64,000 nucleotides of DNA from Streptomyces sp. NBC_01750 (GCF_035918095.1 NZ_CP109137.1:2606001-2670000), one strand, 5' to 3'. Positions 33,647 to 42,203 are shown, counted from the first letter of the stretch. The notes: generated by a model not told the origin, from the sequence alone. Made by a program: numbers and translations.

Positions 33647-33738
33647 GGTGAGCCGCCGCGCGGATGACGGGTGAGCCGCCGTGCGCACGAGCGGTGAGCC
33701 ACCGCGCAGACGGGCGGTGAGCCATCGAACAGTCGCAG
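33647..33738 (+). repeat. Four 23-bp tandem repeats (GGTGAGCC units)
   Basis: Copies start at 33647, 33670, 33693 and 33716, exactly 23 bp apart. Each begins GGTGAGCC; the next bases are GCCGCGC, GCCGTGC, ACCGCGC and ATCGAAC, and conservation falls off towards the last copy. A spacing of about two helical turns would place the units on one DNA face. They lie 150-240 bp upstream of the PIG-L gene and directly abut a short dyad. Confidence 0.75.
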
Positions 33739-33757
33739 ATGGCGTGACATACGCCAT
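33739..33757. promoter_or_regulatory. Dyad-symmetric operator candidate
   Basis: ATGGCGT-GACAT-ACGCCAT is a 7-bp inverted repeat with a 5-nt centre, 131 bp before the PIG-L start codon and directly after the 23-bp tandem repeats. Confidence 0.5.
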
Positions 33758-33887
33758 GTTGTTCGACCTTTGGAGCGAATGAACCGCGTGCGCGATTCTT
33801 CCGTCTTCTTGGCCGACCACCGCTGATCCCTCTCGGTCACTGCTGGTCAGGACCTATTGATCCCTTGAAAACCGAAGGCTCAACCGC

Positions 33888-36056
33888 ATGCTGTCGTCCG
33901 GGCCCCGCCGCTTCGCCCCGCTGTCCCGTCGTGGCCTGACGGCGACCTTGATCCTGGGTCCGCTCGTCGGCATCGCCTGCCTCTCCGGCGCCGGGGAAGC
34001 CACCTCCGACGCCCAGGAGAACGTGATCCCGGCGGCACGTCCCGCGGGCGCTTCCGTGATGCAGATCGTCGCCCATCCGGACGACGATCTGTTCTTCATG
34101 AACCCGGACACCAGCCAGTCGGTCGGCTCCGGCCGCGCTCTGACGTCGGTGTACCTCACGGCGGGCGAGGCGGACGGGGTGAACGCGTCCAAGACCGCTC
34201 CGGGCGGCGGCCCGCTGTCCGCGGACGCGCTCGCCGAGCTGCCCGCCGCCGACAAGGGCCGCTACGCGGAGGCCAGGCAGAACGGCATTCGCGCGGCCTA
34301 CGCGGAGATGGCCACCGGCAACCGCACCAGCCCCTGGCAGCGCGTCACGATCCCCACCGCGGGCGGCGGCACGGCCGAGCTCGACACTCTCAAGGCGCGG
34401 CCCGAGGTCAACCTGGTGTGGGTGCAGCTGCACGAGGCCGGGTCGATAGCCGGCGACCGGCCGAAGAGCCTGCACGGCCTGTGGGACGGCCGGGTGGACA
34501 CGCTCGGCTCGCAGCTCGCCTCCTCCAGCCCGGTCACCAAGGGCTTCTCGTACACCAAGGAGCAGGTCGTCGACACGGTCGCCGGCCTCCTCGAGCGGTT
34601 CCGCCCGACCCACGTCCGGATGCAGGACCCGACGCCGGGCCGGACCGGCACCTCGGGCAAGGTCACCGACCACCAGGACCACATGTACGGCGCACGGTTC
34701 GTGCAGGCCGCGCTCACGCGATACGCGGGCTCAACGGGCCGTCCCGCCTTCAGCGTCCAGAACTACCTGGGCTACTTCACCAGCCGGCTGCCGCGCACCC
34801 TCGACCCCGCCACCGCCGCGGCCAAGCTGCGCACGCTGAAGACGTACGCCTGGATGGACGGCGAGAACCACTGCGGAGACGAGGCCGGCTGCGGCGACCG
34901 CAAGGTGGCCGCCCGCCCCGGAGGGCACGGCTGGGCGCAGTCCGTCCGCTACACGCGCGGCGAGTCCACTTCCTGGGTGCAGCCGGGCAGGGACGGCGGG
35001 CTGTGGGCGTTCTCAGTGCTCGACACTCGGCTGGCGGTCTGGCACAGGGCGGCCGGGGCCACCGGGTCCGCCGGGTCCGCCGGCGCGGCCGGCGCGTGGA
35101 GCGGTCCGAGGCTGCTGGCGGGCGAGGGCATCGACAGCGGAGTGACCTCGGTGAAGCTGCCTGATGGGCGGATCGCCGTGTTCGGTACTCGTACGACGCT
35201 CGGCGACGGCCCGGAGGACTATCGCAGGGACGTCGTCACGACCGTGCAGCGCACGCCGGACGGCGCGTTCGGACCGTGGCGCTCGCTGGGCACCCCCGAG
35301 CGCGACGACGCCTCCGGGACCTCCGACATCAGCGCCCCGGCGGTGACCGTGGACCGCGCCGGCCTGATGACTGTCTATCTGCGCGACGGCAGCCACTCGC
35401 TCAGCTCCACCGCCCGGCGGCCGGACGGCTCCTGGACGCCGTGGCAGGGGCGGGGCGGCCGGGATGTGCACGGCGACCCGGTCGCCGCGACGGACGCGAA
35501 GGGCCGCCAGTACGTGTTCGTCGGCACGGCTCGCTCGGTCGTCTCCTTCATCCAGCCGGCGCCCGGCGCGCCGCTGACGGGCCCGACCGCGACCGGAGTG
35601 CCGCCGACGACACTCACGCTGAGCGCGGGCCGTGACGGCGACGGCGTACGGCTCTGGTTCCGCAAGCCCGGCTCGGGCGACGTCCGAACGGTCCGGTTCT
35701 CCGGCACCGGCGTCTCACCGGTGACGGAGCTGGGTGGCCCGGCGGGCTTCGGTCCGGTCGGCGTCTCGGGTCCGGACAGCACCCTGCTCGCGGTCCGCTC
35801 CAGGACCGGGACACCCGGCACGGCGCTGCTCGCACCGGCCGTCGCGGGAACCGGCGAGGCAGGCGCGGCAGGTAGGTCTGCGCGGACCGGGCGGGCCCAG
35901 TGGCGCGCGGCCGGTTCGCTGTTCGCGGGCGCGCCGGCGGGCGTACCGAGCGGGGCGAAAGGCGCGGGTCTGGCCGCGGTGGGCCTCGACGGGCGCCTGT
36001 ACTGGGCACAGGCGGACGCCCGCGGTTCGCCGGCTTCCTGGACCCCGGTCGGCTGA
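33888..36056 (+). CDS. Secreted PIG-L family deacetylase with C-terminal repeat domain
   Basis: A 722-residue exported protein. The N-terminus is basic then hydrophobic (LTATLILGPLVGIACLSGAG), a signal peptide. Residues about 55-330 are a PIG-L/LmbE deacetylase: the zinc motif is IVAHPDDDLFFMNPD, with a later DHQDHMYGARFV segment supplying the other metal ligands. Members deacetylate GlcNAc-containing molecules. The last 370 residues are repeated beta-strands (WSGPRLL, GPWRSLG, WTPWQGRG, QWRAAGSL, SWTPVG) consistent with a beta-propeller or tachylectin-like fold that could bind sugars. The combination suggests extracellular action on amino-sugar glycans. The ribosome site (GAAGG) is only fair. 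Confidence 0.85.
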   Translation: MLSSGPRRFAPLSRRGLTATLILGPLVGIACLSGAGEATSDAQENVIPAARPAGASVMQIVAHPDDDLFFMNPDTSQSVGSGRALTSVYLTAGEADGVNASKTAPGGGPLSADALAELPAADKGRYAEARQNGIRAAYAEMATGNRTSPWQRVTIPTAGGGTAELDTLKARPEVNLVWVQLHEAGSIAGDRPKSLHGLWDGRVDTLGSQLASSSPVTKGFSYTKEQVVDTVAGLLERFRPTHVRMQDPTPGRTGTSGKVTDHQDHMYGARFVQAALTRYAGSTGRPAFSVQNYLGYFTSRLPRTLDPATAAAKLRTLKTYAWMDGENHCGDEAGCGDRKVAARPGGHGWAQSVRYTRGESTSWVQPGRDGGLWAFSVLDTRLAVWHRAAGATGSAGSAGAAGAWSGPRLLAGEGIDSGVTSVKLPDGRIAVFGTRTTLGDGPEDYRRDVVTTVQRTPDGAFGPWRSLGTPERDDASGTSDISAPAVTVDRAGLMTVYLRDGSHSLSSTARRPDGSWTPWQGRGGRDVHGDPVAATDAKGRQYVFVGTARSVVSFIQPAPGAPLTGPTATGVPPTTLTLSAGRDGDGVRLWFRKPGSGDVRTVRFSGTGVSPVTELGGPAGFGPVGVSGPDSTLLAVRSRTGTPGTALLAPAVAGTGEAGAAGRSARTGRAQWRAAGSLFAGAPAGVPSGAKGAGLAAVGLDGRLYWAQADARGSPASWTPVG

Positions 36057-36123
36057 CCGATGAATACAGGCGCCGGGCGCGGTCTACACATTCGGTGACC
36101 CCCGAATGCGAGAGGACCGCGCC

Positions 36124-36675
36124 ATGCCCGAGAACGACCCTCTGAACAGCCCCGGGAACGCCCCCGACGACGAACCCCAGGCCGAACTGGACGCCCGCTA
36201 CAGCGACGAGAAGGCCACCACCGCCGACTGGTCCCGGGCGGTCGAGCGCCTGAGCGCCGCCGAGATTTTCTGGCTGTCGACCGTGCGGCCCGACGGCCGT
36301 CCGCACGTCACCCCGCTGATCGCCGTGTGGCACGACGGCGGGCTGCATTTCTGCACCGGCGCGGACGAGCGCAAAGCCAAGAACCTCCGCCACAATCAGG
36401 AGGTCGTCCTCACCACCGGCGCCAACGTCCTGAGCGAGGGCTACGACCTGGTGGTCGAGGGCCGGGCGGTACGGGTGAGCGACGAGACGCGACTTCGCGC
36501 GCTGGCCGCGGTGTATGTCGACAAGTACGGCGAGGACTGGAAGTTCGACGTCCGCGACGGCGCCTTCGTCGGCGACGGCGGCCCGGCGCTGGTGTTCCGG
36601 GTCGCGCCGCGCACGGCGTTCGGCTTCAGCAAGGGCGACCCGTTCGGCCAGACCCGCTGGCAGTTCGCCCAGTGA
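36124..36675 (+). CDS. Pyridoxamine 5'-phosphate oxidase-family protein
   Basis: A 183-residue split-barrel flavoprotein-like protein. The conserved stretch EIFWLSTVRPDGRPHVTPLI followed by AVWHDGGLHFCTG is the standard PPOX/F420-binding fold, and RKAKNLRHNQEVVLTTG is the usual third strand region. Family members bind FMN, F420 or heme; the cofactor and reaction are not decided by sequence alone. The acidic N-terminal 30 residues look disordered. The start at 36124 follows GAGAGG. The VOC-protein gene follows 48 bp later in the same direction. Confidence 0.87.
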   Translation: MPENDPLNSPGNAPDDEPQAELDARYSDEKATTADWSRAVERLSAAEIFWLSTVRPDGRPHVTPLIAVWHDGGLHFCTGADERKAKNLRHNQEVVLTTGANVLSEGYDLVVEGRAVRVSDETRLRALAAVYVDKYGEDWKFDVRDGAFVGDGGPALVFRVAPRTAFGFSKGDPFGQTRWQFAQ

Positions 36676-36723
36676 ACTCAATCGATCTCCACTCAACCGA
36701 TCTCGGCGAGGGGAACACCACCG

Positions 36724-37155
36724 ATGGAACTGACGCTTGAAGTGATCATGGTCCCGTCCTCCGATCTCGACCGGTCGAAGACGTTCTACGAGGACGGCTG
36801 CGGCTTCAAGGTCGACCTCGACCAGGAGGTGGCCCCCGGTATCCGCATCATCCAGCTGACCCCGCCGGGCTCCCGCTGCTCGATCGCGCTGAGCAGCGGC
36901 ATGCCCGACCGCCCGGACCAACAGGCCATGACCCCGGGCTCGCTCCAGGGCCTCCAGCTGTGCGTGACGGACATCGCCGCGGCCCACGCGGCGTTGACCG
37001 GACGGTCCGTGCCCGTCAGCGCGATCCAGCACGTGGGCCGAGGGGGCTGGGAGGACGGCCCGGGCGAGGAATGGAACTCGTTCATGTTCTTCAAGGACCC
37101 GGACGGCAACGGCTGGGTGGTCCAGGAGGCACCGGCACCACTCTCGGAACGCTGA
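36724..37155 (+). CDS. VOC (glyoxalase/bleomycin-resistance fold) protein
   Basis: A 143-residue protein of the vicinal oxygen chelate superfamily. The first half has EVIMVPSSDLDRSKTFYEDG and the second FMFFKDPDGNGWVVQE, with the metal-ligand Glu in the last strand; the first metal-ligand position (usually His) is replaced in EVIMVP. It could be a dioxygenase, lyase or binding protein; no substrate can be assigned. It probably shares a transcript with the PPOX gene. The 3' end is overlapped by a decayed gene on the other strand. Confidence 0.87.
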   Translation: MELTLEVIMVPSSDLDRSKTFYEDGCGFKVDLDQEVAPGIRIIQLTPPGSRCSIALSSGMPDRPDQQAMTPGSLQGLQLCVTDIAAAHAALTGRSVPVSAIQHVGRGGWEDGPGEEWNSFMFFKDPDGNGWVVQEAPAPLSER

Positions 37156-37484
37156 CTCGGTCGGCCGGGTCTCCGCGTGCGGCGCAGCCGGGGCAGCATC
37201 CCGGTTCAGGAGCGCGGAAGGCGCGGTCGCAGCGGTCGCAGTTCTGGAGCGGGTCGGGGCGGGGTGTGACCGCGACGGCGGGAAGCGGCGGGGGCAGCAT
37301 CGCCGTCAGTCGGTGGGCGACGAGGGCCGCCGGGTGGTGGATCGGGTCGGCGGGCAGCGCCGCGGTGAGGGTACGGCGCCGGGCTCGATGCCGCGTTCCA
37401 GCCAGGCGGACACGGCAGGGGCGAGGCGGCGGACGTCCCGCGCCAGAGCAGGAGCCGGGGGGCGTGGGCGCGCAGGCTGGGCAC
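37091..37484 (-). pseudogene. Frameshifted remnant with a CxxC-type C-terminus
   Basis: Downstream of the XRE regulator, a coherent protein can be read only by changing frame twice. A GTG at 37484, four bases after the regulator stop, starts PSLRAHAPRLLLWR; a second frame gives DVRRLAPAVSAWLERGIEPG; a third gives TLTAALPADPIHHPAALVAH and then NCDRCDRAFR with CCPGC. The breaks lie near 37441 and 37378. The final part resembles a Cys-rich metal-binding tail. The pieces join end to end without overlap, which argues for a real gene broken by indels, or for sequencing errors. The last part overlaps the VOC gene in antisense. The original function is unknown. Confidence 0.6.
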
Positions 37485-37487
37485 TGC

Positions 37488-38885
37488 TCAGGCGGCGACG
37501 CCGAGTTCGGAGCGGGTGCGGTGGACGAACTCGCAGACGGCTGGCTCGCGCCGCCAGGGCGCCAGGGCCGCGTTGAACTCGCGGACGTAGTCCTTGGCCC
37601 GGCTGGACTGAACGCGGGCGAGGATGTCGACGGAGCGGTTGCCGAGCTCGAGACCGTGGTCGAGGTCGCGGGCCTGCAGATGGGCGGTCCCAACGATCGC
37701 GAGCCGCATCCCGACAGAGCGGGTGAACACCCCGGTCGGCATCGCGACGGCCTGCTTGTTCCAGGCGAGGGCAGCCTTGGGGTTCTTCAGGTCGCGGAAG
37801 ACCTCGGCGGCGTCCGCCGAGAGGCGGGCGTGGTGATAGAAGTCGATCCATCCGGGCTCGTCGCCGCTGTCGGCCTTGGCCCGGACCAGCAGATCCTCGG
37901 AGGCCGCCAGGGCCCGGGAGGCGGCCCGGGGGTCGTTCTCGCGGGCGTGAGCGCGGGCCTCGATCAGCTTGGTGAACGCCAGCACCCTCGGCGCCGCCTG
38001 CCCCTTGGCGCGTTCGAAGGCTCCCTGGGCCATGTCCACGGCCTCGGAGGAGAAGCCCCGCATCAGGGACTGCATGGCCATCGTGGTCAGGACATAGCAG
38101 CCCAGCTGCACATCCCCGCCCGCGCGGGCCAGGCGGAGAGCCTGGATGAAGTGCCGCTGGGCGGCATCGTGCTGCCCGACGTCGAACGCCGTCCACCCGG
38201 CAAGCCGCGACAACTCGGCGGTCACGCTGAAGAGTTCACGGCCAACGTCGTCGGAGAAGGTGCCCTGCAGGAGCGGGGCCGCCCGGTGCTCAAGGCAATC
38301 GGTGACGGAGCTGGACTTCCAGTTCCCGCCGCCATACTTCGAGTCCCAGTGACGGGCGTGGTCGGCGGCCTCGCGCAGTTCGTCCAGGTCTGAGCGGCCG
38401 ACTTGCTGGCCGCCCCGGTGGTCGGCGGTCTCGTCGGCGGGGCTGACCAGCCAGCGGGTGACGGGGAGGGTGAACGCGGACACGGCGAAGCCGGACCCGG
38501 TCTCCTTGAGGAAGTCGCGGCGGTTCACGGAGCTCCAGAACGAAGTGGCGACGCGGACAGCGTCGGCGGGATCTCGCGAGAAATCCAACCCCACCGAAGC
38601 GTCGATTGTCTCCGCCTCGCCCATACCGATTTCCGCGAGATTGACGGGCCGCCCCAGCCGTTCCCCGATCGCCTGGGCCAGCAGCCGGGGCACCGGCGGC
38701 TTCGGGATCATCCCGCGCCGGCACCAGTTCGCCACGGACGTATGCGAGTAGTCGGTCTCTGTCCCGGCCTGGTGGGCGAGCTGGTTCACGCGCAGAGCCA
38801 GGGACTTGTGGCTTGCGCCAGAGGCTTCGATCAGCCGGGCCAGGTCCGTATTGGGCGGACGGGTCCGACGGACGCTCGATGCCAC
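37488..38885 (-). CDS. XRE-type regulator with C-terminal TPR-like domain
   Basis: A 465-residue actinobacterial regulator. The N-terminal 85 residues contain a helix-turn-helix-like segment (TDLARLIEASGASHKSLALR through YSHTSVANWCRRGMIP). A conserved NRRDFLKETG motif at about 135 is followed by a hydrophobic stretch. The rest is helical repeats of TPR type (RHFIQALRLARAGGDVQLG, MAQGAFERAKGQ, RALAASEDLLVRA). Proteins of this build often sit next to specialised-metabolite or morphogenesis genes. The start is a GTG at 38885 behind AAGGGGGAC; the open frame runs further upstream but without similarity. It is divergent from the amidotransferase chimera. Confidence 0.8.
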   Translation of the reverse strand: MASSVRRTRPPNTDLARLIEASGASHKSLALRVNQLAHQAGTETDYSHTSVANWCRRGMIPKPPVPRLLAQAIGERLGRPVNLAEIGMGEAETIDASVGLDFSRDPADAVRVATSFWSSVNRRDFLKETGSGFAVSAFTLPVTRWLVSPADETADHRGGQQVGRSDLDELREAADHARHWDSKYGGGNWKSSSVTDCLEHRAAPLLQGTFSDDVGRELFSVTAELSRLAGWTAFDVGQHDAAQRHFIQALRLARAGGDVQLGCYVLTTMAMQSLMRGFSSEAVDMAQGAFERAKGQAAPRVLAFTKLIEARAHARENDPRAASRALAASEDLLVRAKADSGDEPGWIDFYHHARLSADAAEVFRDLKNPKAALAWNKQAVAMPTGVFTRSVGMRLAIVGTAHLQARDLDHGLELGNRSVDILARVQSSRAKDYVREFNAALAPWRREPAVCEFVHRTRSELGVAA

Positions 38886-39223
38886 GACGTCCCCCTTGAC
38901 CAGTACTGGAGCGATGCGCACGAGGTCGTACTCGACTGGGCACAGAAAGTGGCACGCGGACGAGCTGAGGATTTTCAGTCGTACGCGAACCCCTCGCTGG
39001 GCACGAAGAGTCGTACACGCTACGTGTGTTGGGTCACCGAGGGTATTGCCTTCCGGGCTCCCAGTGAACCGCGCACGCGAGTTGTGAGCCCCCCTGCGAG
39101 CCCTCCCCGGTCCTGTCCCCGACCGCTGTGATGAAGGCCCAGGCCACCGCCGGAGCTGGACGAGGCTCCTTCCGGCGGTGGCCGCCGACAGGGCACCACC
39201 ACTCACTCTCGGGGGTGAACCAG
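38886..39223. other. Divergent intergenic region with a short dyad
   Basis: 338 bp between the XRE regulator and the amidotransferase chimera. ACACG-CTA-CGTGT at 39015-39027 is a perfect 5-bp inverted repeat that could bind the regulator. I see no gene or other structure. Confidence 0.4.
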
Positions 39224-40498
39224 ATGTGCGGAATCGCAGGACTGGCTGGACCGGACGCTCAGTGGCACCAGACGACGGTGAAGGCCATGGGCACCGCCCA
39301 GCACTACCGCGGACCGGACGGCACCACGCACGCCGCGTCCAGCGACGGGCGGGCGGTGCTGGCCATGAACACGCTGCTGATCGTCGACCCGCTCGCCCAT
39401 CCCGGCCCTTACCTCGACCGCACCACGGGAGTGCTGCTGGCCTTCAACGGCGAGATCTACAACTACCAGCAGCAGGCCGCCGCCTGGGGCATCGAACTCG
39501 GCGAGAAAGAGACCGACGCCCACCTGGTCCTCAAGGCATGGACGAAGCTCGGGCCGTCCTGCCTGGACGGGCTGGACGGCATGTTCGCCCTCGCGGTCTA
39601 CGACCCACGCGGCGGCAAGCTGTTCCTGACCCGCGACCGGCTCGGTGAGAAGCCGCTCTACTGGCGCCTGGACGGCGGCCGGCTCACGTTCGCCTCCGAG
39701 GTCACCACCCTGACCGGATACGGCCAGGCGCCACTGATCGTCCGCCCGGAGATGCTGGCGATCGAGACCCCCGTCGGCGTCGACACCCCGTTCCAGGGCA
39801 TCCAGCTGCTGGCCCCCGCCACCCTGCTGACCTTCGACGTCGTGACAGGCTCGCTCGACCAGCACACCTGGTGGCAGCTGGAGAACCGGCTGCCGTTCGC
39901 CGGCGAGGTCCTCGGGCACGACCCCCGGATCGGCCGGCGTGGCATGCGCCCCGGCCTCGGGTTCGGCGGCGGCTGCCTGCCCAAGGACATCCGCGGTTTC
40001 ATCGCCCAGGCCGTGGCCCTCGGCGCCGAAGCAGCCACCGGCATCCTCCGCGAAGCCGACGCGGTCAACACCCGCCGCCGCGAGGCCATGATTGACCTCG
40101 CCCGCGAACAGCTCGGCGGCGACCTCATGGGCAAGCGGATCACCGTCTGGGGCGCCGCCTTCAAACCCAACACCGACGACATCCGCGACTCGCCCGCCCT
40201 CGCCGTCGCCCAGAAACTCCACGAACTCGGCGCCACCGTCACCGTCACCGACCCCAAGGCCTTGGACAACGCCCGCAAACTCCATCCCGAACTCGACTAC
40301 GTCGAGGACCCGATCGCCGCCGTCCAGGACGCCGACCTGCTGCTGCACCTGACCGAATGGGCAGAGTTCGGTCACATCGACCCGCACCGCCTCGCCCACC
40401 GCCCGACTCAGCCCCTGGTCATCGACGGCCGCGGCGCCCTCAACCCCGACACCTGGCGCCAGGCCGGTTGGACCTACCGGGCCCTCGGCCGCCCCTGA
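39224..40498 (+). pseudogene. In-frame chimera: glutamine amidotransferase domain fused to C-terminal half of UDP-sugar dehydrogenase
   Basis: One uninterrupted 424-residue frame made of two unrelated halves. Residues 1-222 are a class II glutamine amidotransferase as in asparagine synthetase B: nucleophile Cys2 in MCGIAGL, RGPDG, AFNGEIYNY and LFLTRDRLGEKPLYW are intact, but the ATP-dependent synthetase domain is missing. From about residue 225 the sequence becomes the C-terminal two-thirds of a UDP-glucose/GDP-mannose dehydrogenase: GHDPRIGRRG, GLGFGGGCLPKDIRGF with the catalytic Cys at residue 251, GAAFKPNTDDIRDSPAL and RQAGWTYRALGRP. The NAD-binding N-terminal domain is missing. This looks like a deletion that fused asnB-like and ugd-like genes. 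Amidase activity of the first half may survive; dehydrogenase activity should not. Confidence 0.85.
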
Positions 40499-40742
40499 TC
40501 CCAAGGCCCACAACGCCGACAGCTGGGACATCAAACACAGCCAGCTCGTCATCGGCGACTACAACGGCGACGGACTCGACGACATCGGCGCCATGTACCA
40601 CCAGCCTGACGGCGCCGTGAAGATGTGGACCCGGACCGCGCGGGCAGAGGACGCCAAATTCAACGGGGCGCTGGCCAGTTGGTCCTACACGGCACCCCAG
40701 TGGGTCTACGCATCAACCCGTTTCTTCAAGCCTTACAACTAG
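40497..40742 (+). pseudogene. C-terminal fragment of an FG-GAP/VCBS repeat protein
   Basis: An open frame with no start of its own begins exactly at the chimera's stop and reads DPKAHNADSWDIKHSQLVIG, then DYNGDGLDDIGAMYHQPDGA, ending FFKPYN and a stop at 40740-40742. The DxNxDGxxD calcium-binding signature and the surrounding pattern are those of FG-GAP beta-propeller repeats in secreted actinobacterial proteins. All upstream parts are absent, so it is a remnant. Its fusion at the stop codon of the chimera marks a second recombination joint. Confidence 0.7.
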
Positions 40743-40755
40743 CGACACCCCACAC

Positions 40756-40787
40756 CGCTCCCGGCAGCCGGCCAGCTGCCGGGAGCG
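40756..40787 (+). terminator. Terminator hairpin
   Basis: CGCTCCCGGCAGC and GCTGCCGGGAGCG form a perfect 13-bp stem with a 6-nt loop, 13 nt after the FG-GAP stop codon. It was probably the terminator of the lost secreted-protein gene. Confidence 0.75.
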
Positions 40788-40883
40788 ACCTCGTTCAGCT
40801 GCACCTCACGCCTAACCCATTCATCGCTGCGCCCCCGCGACTGGCGCGGGCAGCGGCCGAACTCCGGTCAGGCTCCGGGCGAT

Positions 40884-42203
40884 TCAGCCGAGCGGCATGT
40901 CCAGCACGGCCTTTCGGTGGCTGAAGGTCTCCAGGGAGTAGCGGCCGTGGTAGTTGCCCATGCCGCTCTCGCCGACACCTCCGAAGGGCAGATCGGACAC
41001 CGTGAGATGCGCCAGCGGGAGGCCGAACCCGACGCCGCCCGAGGAGGTCTCCGCCAGCAGCCGGTCGCGGGTCGTGGTTGATTCCGTGAACGCGTACAGC
41101 GCCAACGGCTTGTCCCGCTCGTTGATGAACGCGATGGCCTCGTCGAGGCCGGCGACCTCCACGATCGGCAGGATCGGGCCGAAGATCTCCTCGGACATGA
41201 CCGGGGAGTCCGGCGCCACTCCCGCCAGTACGGTCGGGGCGAAGTAGCGGATCGCGCGGTCGTGCTCGCCCCCGACGACCGGACGGCCCGAGCCGAGGAG
41301 GCCGGTCAGCCGGTCGAAGTGCCGTTCGTTGACGATCCGGCCGTATTCGGGCGAGGCGGCCGGATCGTCGCCGTACGCCTGCTGCACCGCCGTCTCCAGG
41401 GCGTCCTCGAGCTTGCTCGCGGTCACCGGGTCGGTGAGCACATAGTCCGGGGCTACGCAGGTCTGCCCCACGTTGAGGAACTTCGTGGCCACGAGCCGGG
41501 ACGCCACCGTCTGCAGGTCCGTTCCCTGGTCGACGAACGCGGGCGACTTCCCGCCGAGTTCCAGAGTCACCGGGGTGAGGTGCTCGGCGGCCGCGCGCAT
41601 CACGATGCGGCCCACGGTTCCGTTGCCGGTGTAGAAGATGTGGTCGAAGTGCTGCTCCAGCAGGGCGGTGGTCTCCGGGACGGCACCTTCCACCACGGCC
41701 AGCGCATCGGTGTCGACGAACTGCGGCAGCAGCTCGCCGAGGACCCGGGAGGTGGCCGGAGCCAGCTCGCTCGGCTTGGCGACGACGCAGTTGCCCGCGG
41801 CGAGCGCTCCGACCACCGGCGCGAGCAGCAGGTGCGCCGGATAGTTCCACGGCGCGATGACCAGTACGACACCCAACGGGTCACGCACCGTCCACGCGGT
41901 CGCCGTACGGAGACGTTCGGGAACCTCGGCGGGCTCGGGCCGCAGCCACTCCTCCAGGTGTTCCAGGGTGTTGTCGATCTCGCCCAAGGTGGAGCCGATC
42001 TCGGTACGGAACACCTCGCGCTCACTCTTGCCGAGGTCCGCACGGAGCGCGGCGACGAACTCCTGACTGCGCTCGGTCAGCATGGTCCGCAGGCCGGTCA
42101 GCTGCTCCCTGCGCCAGGAGAGCGGCCTGGTACGCCCGCTGCGGAAGGTGGCACGCAGCCGGGCGACGACATCGGCGGGCTGTTCAGCGTTTGAGTGCAC
42201 CAT
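40884..42203 (-). CDS. Aldehyde dehydrogenase family protein
   Basis: A 439-residue NAD(P)-dependent aldehyde dehydrogenase of the class-3-like group, shorter than the usual 480-500 residues and lacking the long N-terminal arm. Catalytic features are visible: PWNYPAHLLLAPVVGALAAG for cofactor binding, TLELGGKSP with the general-base Glu, NVGQTCVAPDYVL with the nucleophile Cys, and SEEIFGPILPIV. Such enzymes oxidise medium-chain or aromatic aldehydes to acids. The ATG at 42203 has GAGGAG upstream. It stands alone; its substrate is not indicated by neighbours. Confidence 0.93.
   Translation of the reverse strand: MVHSNAEQPADVVARLRATFRSGRTRPLSWRREQLTGLRTMLTERSQEFVAALRADLGKSEREVFRTEIGSTLGEIDNTLEHLEEWLRPEPAEVPERLRTATAWTVRDPLGVVLVIAPWNYPAHLLLAPVVGALAAGNCVVAKPSELAPATSRVLGELLPQFVDTDALAVVEGAVPETTALLEQHFDHIFYTGNGTVGRIVMRAAAEHLTPVTLELGGKSPAFVDQGTDLQTVASRLVATKFLNVGQTCVAPDYVLTDPVTASKLEDALETAVQQAYGDDPAASPEYGRIVNERHFDRLTGLLGSGRPVVGGEHDRAIRYFAPTVLAGVAPDSPVMSEEIFGPILPIVEVAGLDEAIAFINERDKPLALYAFTESTTTRDRLLAETSSGGVGFGLPLAHLTVSDLPFGGVGESGMGNYHGRYSLETFSHRKAVLDMPLG

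Larger units (their letters stand above)
33495..33887. other. Intergenic region between glnE and the PIG-L gene
   Basis: A 393-bp gap between divergent genes. It contains four 23-bp tandem repeats (33647-33738) immediately followed by a dyad, ATGGCGT-GACAT-ACGCCAT, at 33739-33757. These are listed separately. Promoters for both genes should lie here. I see no coding potential. Confidence 0.6.

Noticed and set aside
30762-33674. 970-codon plus-strand frame opposite glnE
   Set aside because: GlnE is unambiguous on the minus strand; the plus frame has no domain pattern.
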